Shown here: one piece after another, positions 61,776-64,000 of the stretch | Numbering within the stretch: the stretch's first letter is position 1 | Layout of the letters: each line of letters begins with the position of its first letter | DNA from: Desulfacinum infernum DSM 9756 | Lineage (GTDB): Bacteria; Desulfobacterota; Syntrophobacteria; Syntrophobacterales; DSM-9756 | Assembly (NCBI RefSeq): GCF_900129305.1 | Contig: NZ_FQVB01000004.1 | Location: 62,001-126,000, forward strand | Direction: 5' to 3' | Length of the DNA: 64,000 nucleotides | Notes under the pieces: generated by a model | What the model was told of the DNA's origin: nothing | Databases searched by the model: none | What the model saw: the letters and a program-made list of their open reading frames with translations, nothing else | Program-made: the position numbers and the translations under genes

Positions 61776-63383
61776 CTATTCCACCCACACCTTGTGCAGG
61801 CGCACGCTTCCCGTGGGATGCAGCTTGAAGTTCTGAACCCGCTTTTGCATGGGCCAGACCACCAGGGAGTGGGCGATGTTGATGAGAGGCACCTCTTCGT
61901 GGATCAGCTCCTGGGCGCGGCGGTACAGCTTGATGCGTTCTTCCTTACTGCTCGCCTGTTTCGCCTTCAGAATGATCTCATGATATTCCTCGTTCTTCCA
62001 TTGGGTGCGCACGTTGGGATCGGCGTAGCCGTCCAGGAGCACGGCCAGGAAGTTGTCCGGGTCGCCGTTGTCACCCGTCCAGCCCAGCTGGAAAAGATCC
62101 ATGGACGGATCCTGTTCCCGCTGCTTCTTGAGATACGTCCCCCATTCGAAGGTCACCAGCTCCACATCGATCCCCACCTTCTTGAGGTCCGCCTGGATGG
62201 CTTCCCCCACCTTCATGCCGTTGGGGTTGTAGGGGCGGGGAACCGGCATGCTCCAGAGCGTGATCTTGGTCTGGCCGGCTTCCTTCAGCTTTTCGAAAAA
62301 CTTGGCCTCTTCCAGGAGCTTCTTGGCCATTTCGGGATCATAGGGGTAATCTTCGATGTCGTCGTTATACCCCCACATGTTGGGCGGGATGGTGTTCTTG
62401 GCTACCTGACCCAGGCCGTAATAGATGTTGTCCACGATGGCCTTCTTGTTGATGGCGTAGGCGATGGCCTTGCGGATCCTCTTGTCCTGCCACAGCGGCT
62501 TGGTGTGGTTGAAGCTCACGTAGCCGATGTTCATGCCCGGCTGGGAAACCAGCTTCAGGTTGGGATCCTTCTTGGCCAGCTCGATGTCTTCCGGGTTGGG
62601 GAACTGGCAGATGTCGATGTTGCCGGTCTTCAGTTCCAGGAAGCGCACCGAGTTGTCAGGGATGACGCGGAAGATGGCCTGATCCAGGTAGGGGCGGCCG
62701 TCCCAGTAGTCCAGGTTGGCTTCCAGGATGATCCGGTCGTCCTTGATCCATTTGACGAACTTGAACGGGCCGGTTCCCACCGGGTGGCTCTTGAAGTCGG
62801 GGCCGTATTTCAGAACGGCGGTGGGGCTCACGATGGCGGCGAAATCCATGCCCATGTTGGCGATGAAGGGAGCTTCGGGCCTCTTGAGCTTGAAGACCAC
62901 CGTGTACTCGTCCACGGCCTCGATGCTGCTGATGATGTCGTCCATCTCCATGGAGAGCCAGTACTCCGCAGGCGGCTGATCCTTGGGGAATTCCCACTTG
63001 TCTTTGAAGAACTTGACGTTCTTCTCCTTCATCATGCGCCCCAGGGAGAAGACCACCGCATCGGCGTTCATAGGCGTGCCGTCGTGGAACTTCACTCCCT
63101 TGCGGAGATGGAAGGTGTAGGTGAGACCGTCTTCCGAAACCTCCCAGGAGGTGGCCAGACCCGGAACGATGTCCGTGGACTCGTCGGCGTAGAGAACCAG
63201 CTGGTCGTAGACGTTGTCGCAGATCATGAAGGAGTTGCCGTCGGTCTCGAAGGCGGGGTCCAGTCCGACACTGTCACCGCCGCGTCCGAAGACCAGCGTG
63301 CCGCCGATCTTGGGCGTGGCCGCCATGGCGACACCGCTCAGGAGAAAAATCGCTGCCAAAGCTGCAAACCACCATCGTCTCAT
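61776..63383 (-). CDS. dppA: Dipeptide/oligopeptide ABC transporter substrate-binding protein
   Basis: A 535-residue SBP_bac_5 family protein with a Sec signal peptide (cleavage after VAMA near residue 22). It shows TLVFGRGGDSVGLDPAFETDG, DIVPGLATSWEVSEDGLTYTFHLRKGVKFHDGTP, and FKLKRPEAPFIANMGMDFAAIV. Position 1 of the dppABCDF operon, it is expected to capture di- or oligopeptides in the periplasm. Ligand preference cannot be read from the sequence. GGAGGGAG lies upstream of the start. Confidence 0.93.
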   Translation of the reverse strand: MRRWWFAALAAIFLLSGVAMAATPKIGGTLVFGRGGDSVGLDPAFETDGNSFMICDNVYDQLVLYADESTDIVPGLATSWEVSEDGLTYTFHLRKGVKFHDGTPMNADAVVFSLGRMMKEKNVKFFKDKWEFPKDQPPAEYWLSMEMDDIISSIEAVDEYTVVFKLKRPEAPFIANMGMDFAAIVSPTAVLKYGPDFKSHPVGTGPFKFVKWIKDDRIILEANLDYWDGRPYLDQAIFRVIPDNSVRFLELKTGNIDICQFPNPEDIELAKKDPNLKLVSQPGMNIGYVSFNHTKPLWQDKRIRKAIAYAINKKAIVDNIYYGLGQVAKNTIPPNMWGYNDDIEDYPYDPEMAKKLLEEAKFFEKLKEAGQTKITLWSMPVPRPYNPNGMKVGEAIQADLKKVGIDVELVTFEWGTYLKKQREQDPSMDLFQLGWTGDNGDPDNFLAVLLDGYADPNVRTQWKNEEYHEIILKAKQASSKEERIKLYRRAQELIHEEVPLINIAHSLVVWPMQKRVQNFKLHPTGSVRLHKVWVE

Positions 63384-63597
63384 GCTTCTCCCTCCTTGTT
63401 CCTGTTCCGTCCATTTGGCTCAAAAAAACGAATGTTGCCCACTCCAAAAACCTGTGCACACTTACCAAAGAATGCTTATTGTGTCAAAGCAATAGGTTGC
63501 AAGACCACCGATCAGGCCCTGGATCTTCAAGAAAAGTGACATTAGGGTGAAATCTGCGCATATCCGGTTCGGCACATGGATGTGTGGAGGAGGCGTC

Positions 63598-64000
63598 ATG
63601 GCACGGGAACAGCGAGAGGTGAAAGGATTCCAGGACATGATGGATCGCATCAAGGGCTCCATGGGTGGCGGTGGCGCGCCGGATCCCACTCGGCGCAAGA
63701 TGCATTTCTCCTTCTGGTACTTTCTTTTGGCTCTGCTCGTCGTTTCGTGGCTCCAGGACCACATGCTGGTGCAGCAAACGGTGCGGCTGCCCTACTCACA
63801 TTTCAAGCAACTGGTGCGGGAGGGCGCTGTCCGTAACGTTATCCTGGAGCCTCAAAAAATCAAAGGCGAAATCGTGGAAGGAGATCTGGCCGGGCGGCTT
63901 TTCATGACGGTGCGGGTGGAAGACCCCGAACTGGTGAAGCTACTGGACGAACGGGGGATCTCCTACACGGGCCGGCTGGAAAACAAGTGGCTGGAAGCCA
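63598..64000 (+). CDS. ftsH: ATP-dependent zinc metalloprotease FtsH, N-terminal part (runs off window)
   Basis: An ATG at 63598 after GGAGGAGG opens a frame of 134 codons that continues past the window end. It has a cytoplasmic leader rich in Gly/Met, a membrane helix at about residues 38-56 (FWYFLLALLVVSWL), then the FtsH extracellular domain pattern YSHFKQLVREGAVRNVIL and KIKGEIVEGDL. AAA and protease parts lie outside. It is divergent from dppA across a 214-bp gap containing TATTG-TGTCAAAG-CAATA (63476-63493), a possible regulatory palindrome. Confidence 0.82.
   Translation, partial: MAREQREVKGFQDMMDRIKGSMGGGGAPDPTRRKMHFSFWYFLLALLVVSWLQDHMLVQQTVRLPYSHFKQLVREGAVRNVILEPQKIKGEIVEGDLAGRLFMTVRVEDPELVKLLDERGISYTGRLENKWLEA

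Overview
The window is GC-rich, densely coded bacterial chromosome. No plasmid, rRNA or complete prophage feature was seen. The gene mix suggests an anaerobic or microaerophilic Desulfobacterota member, possibly a syntrophobacterial sulfate reducer: a DcrH-like chemoreceptor with a C-terminal hemerythrin, an orphan CooC-type ATPase, a DUF362 ferredoxin protein, a Ni superoxide dismutase, large multidomain sensor kinases, and acetoin and acetoacetate use. This placement is inference; there is no marker gene to settle it.

Layout. 1-0.9 kb: a CadC-type metal repressor and a metal efflux permease cut by the window edge. 1.1-9.1 kb: a hemerythrin chemoreceptor with a sigma-28-like promoter, then a periplasmic binding protein and a hybrid histidine kinase. 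9.4-13 kb: AzlCD exporter, a small Cys-rich secreted protein, and an ECF sigma / anti-sigma / DUF3106-like operon. 13.5-23.2 kb: a lipoate ligase and an acetoin dehydrogenase locus (E2, Lin0512-like, E1-alpha, E1-beta, AcoX-like kinase, DUF6506-like) on the minus strand. It diverges from a sigma-54 activator (AcoR), and a near-perfect sigma-54 promoter lies between them. 23.3-25.6 kb: an exported Ni-SOD and an unusual fusion of a MESH1-type HD hydrolase with an agmatinase-type ureohydrolase, overlapping a small unknown gene. 26-42 kb: metabolic genes (NUDIX, VOC, DUF362, M28 peptidase, CoA-transferase, fumarase, acetoacetyl-CoA synthetase, cupins), tRNA-Leu(UAA), and an orphan VgrG3-C-like muramidase. 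42-49 kb: thiamine-binding protein, KH protein, Lon-like protease, kinase fusion, FolE2, CooC. 49-53.3 kb: hybrid kinase with an overlapping response regulator. 53.3-57.5 kb: SdhE, alpha/beta hydrolase, HAD, an unusual thymidylate synthase-like protein, dCMP deaminase. 57.5-63.4 kb: a complete Dpp/Opp-type peptide ABC transporter. 63.6 kb to the end: the 5' part of ftsH.

The strongest non-genic signal is a family of 13 short elements (about 140 or 200-220 bp) in intergenic gaps. They share near-identical terminal inverted repeats (GAGGCTGTCCGAGAA-like), usually flanked by CTAG or a close variant, and carry internal perfect palindromes. They look like MITEs mobilised by an unseen transposase. 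One is nested inside another, two further type A/type B pairs share one CTAG, one more pair abuts at a degenerate CCAG, and six genes end on the TAG that forms the element boundary. Two other dispersed repeat families (here called C and D) fill most remaining large gaps.
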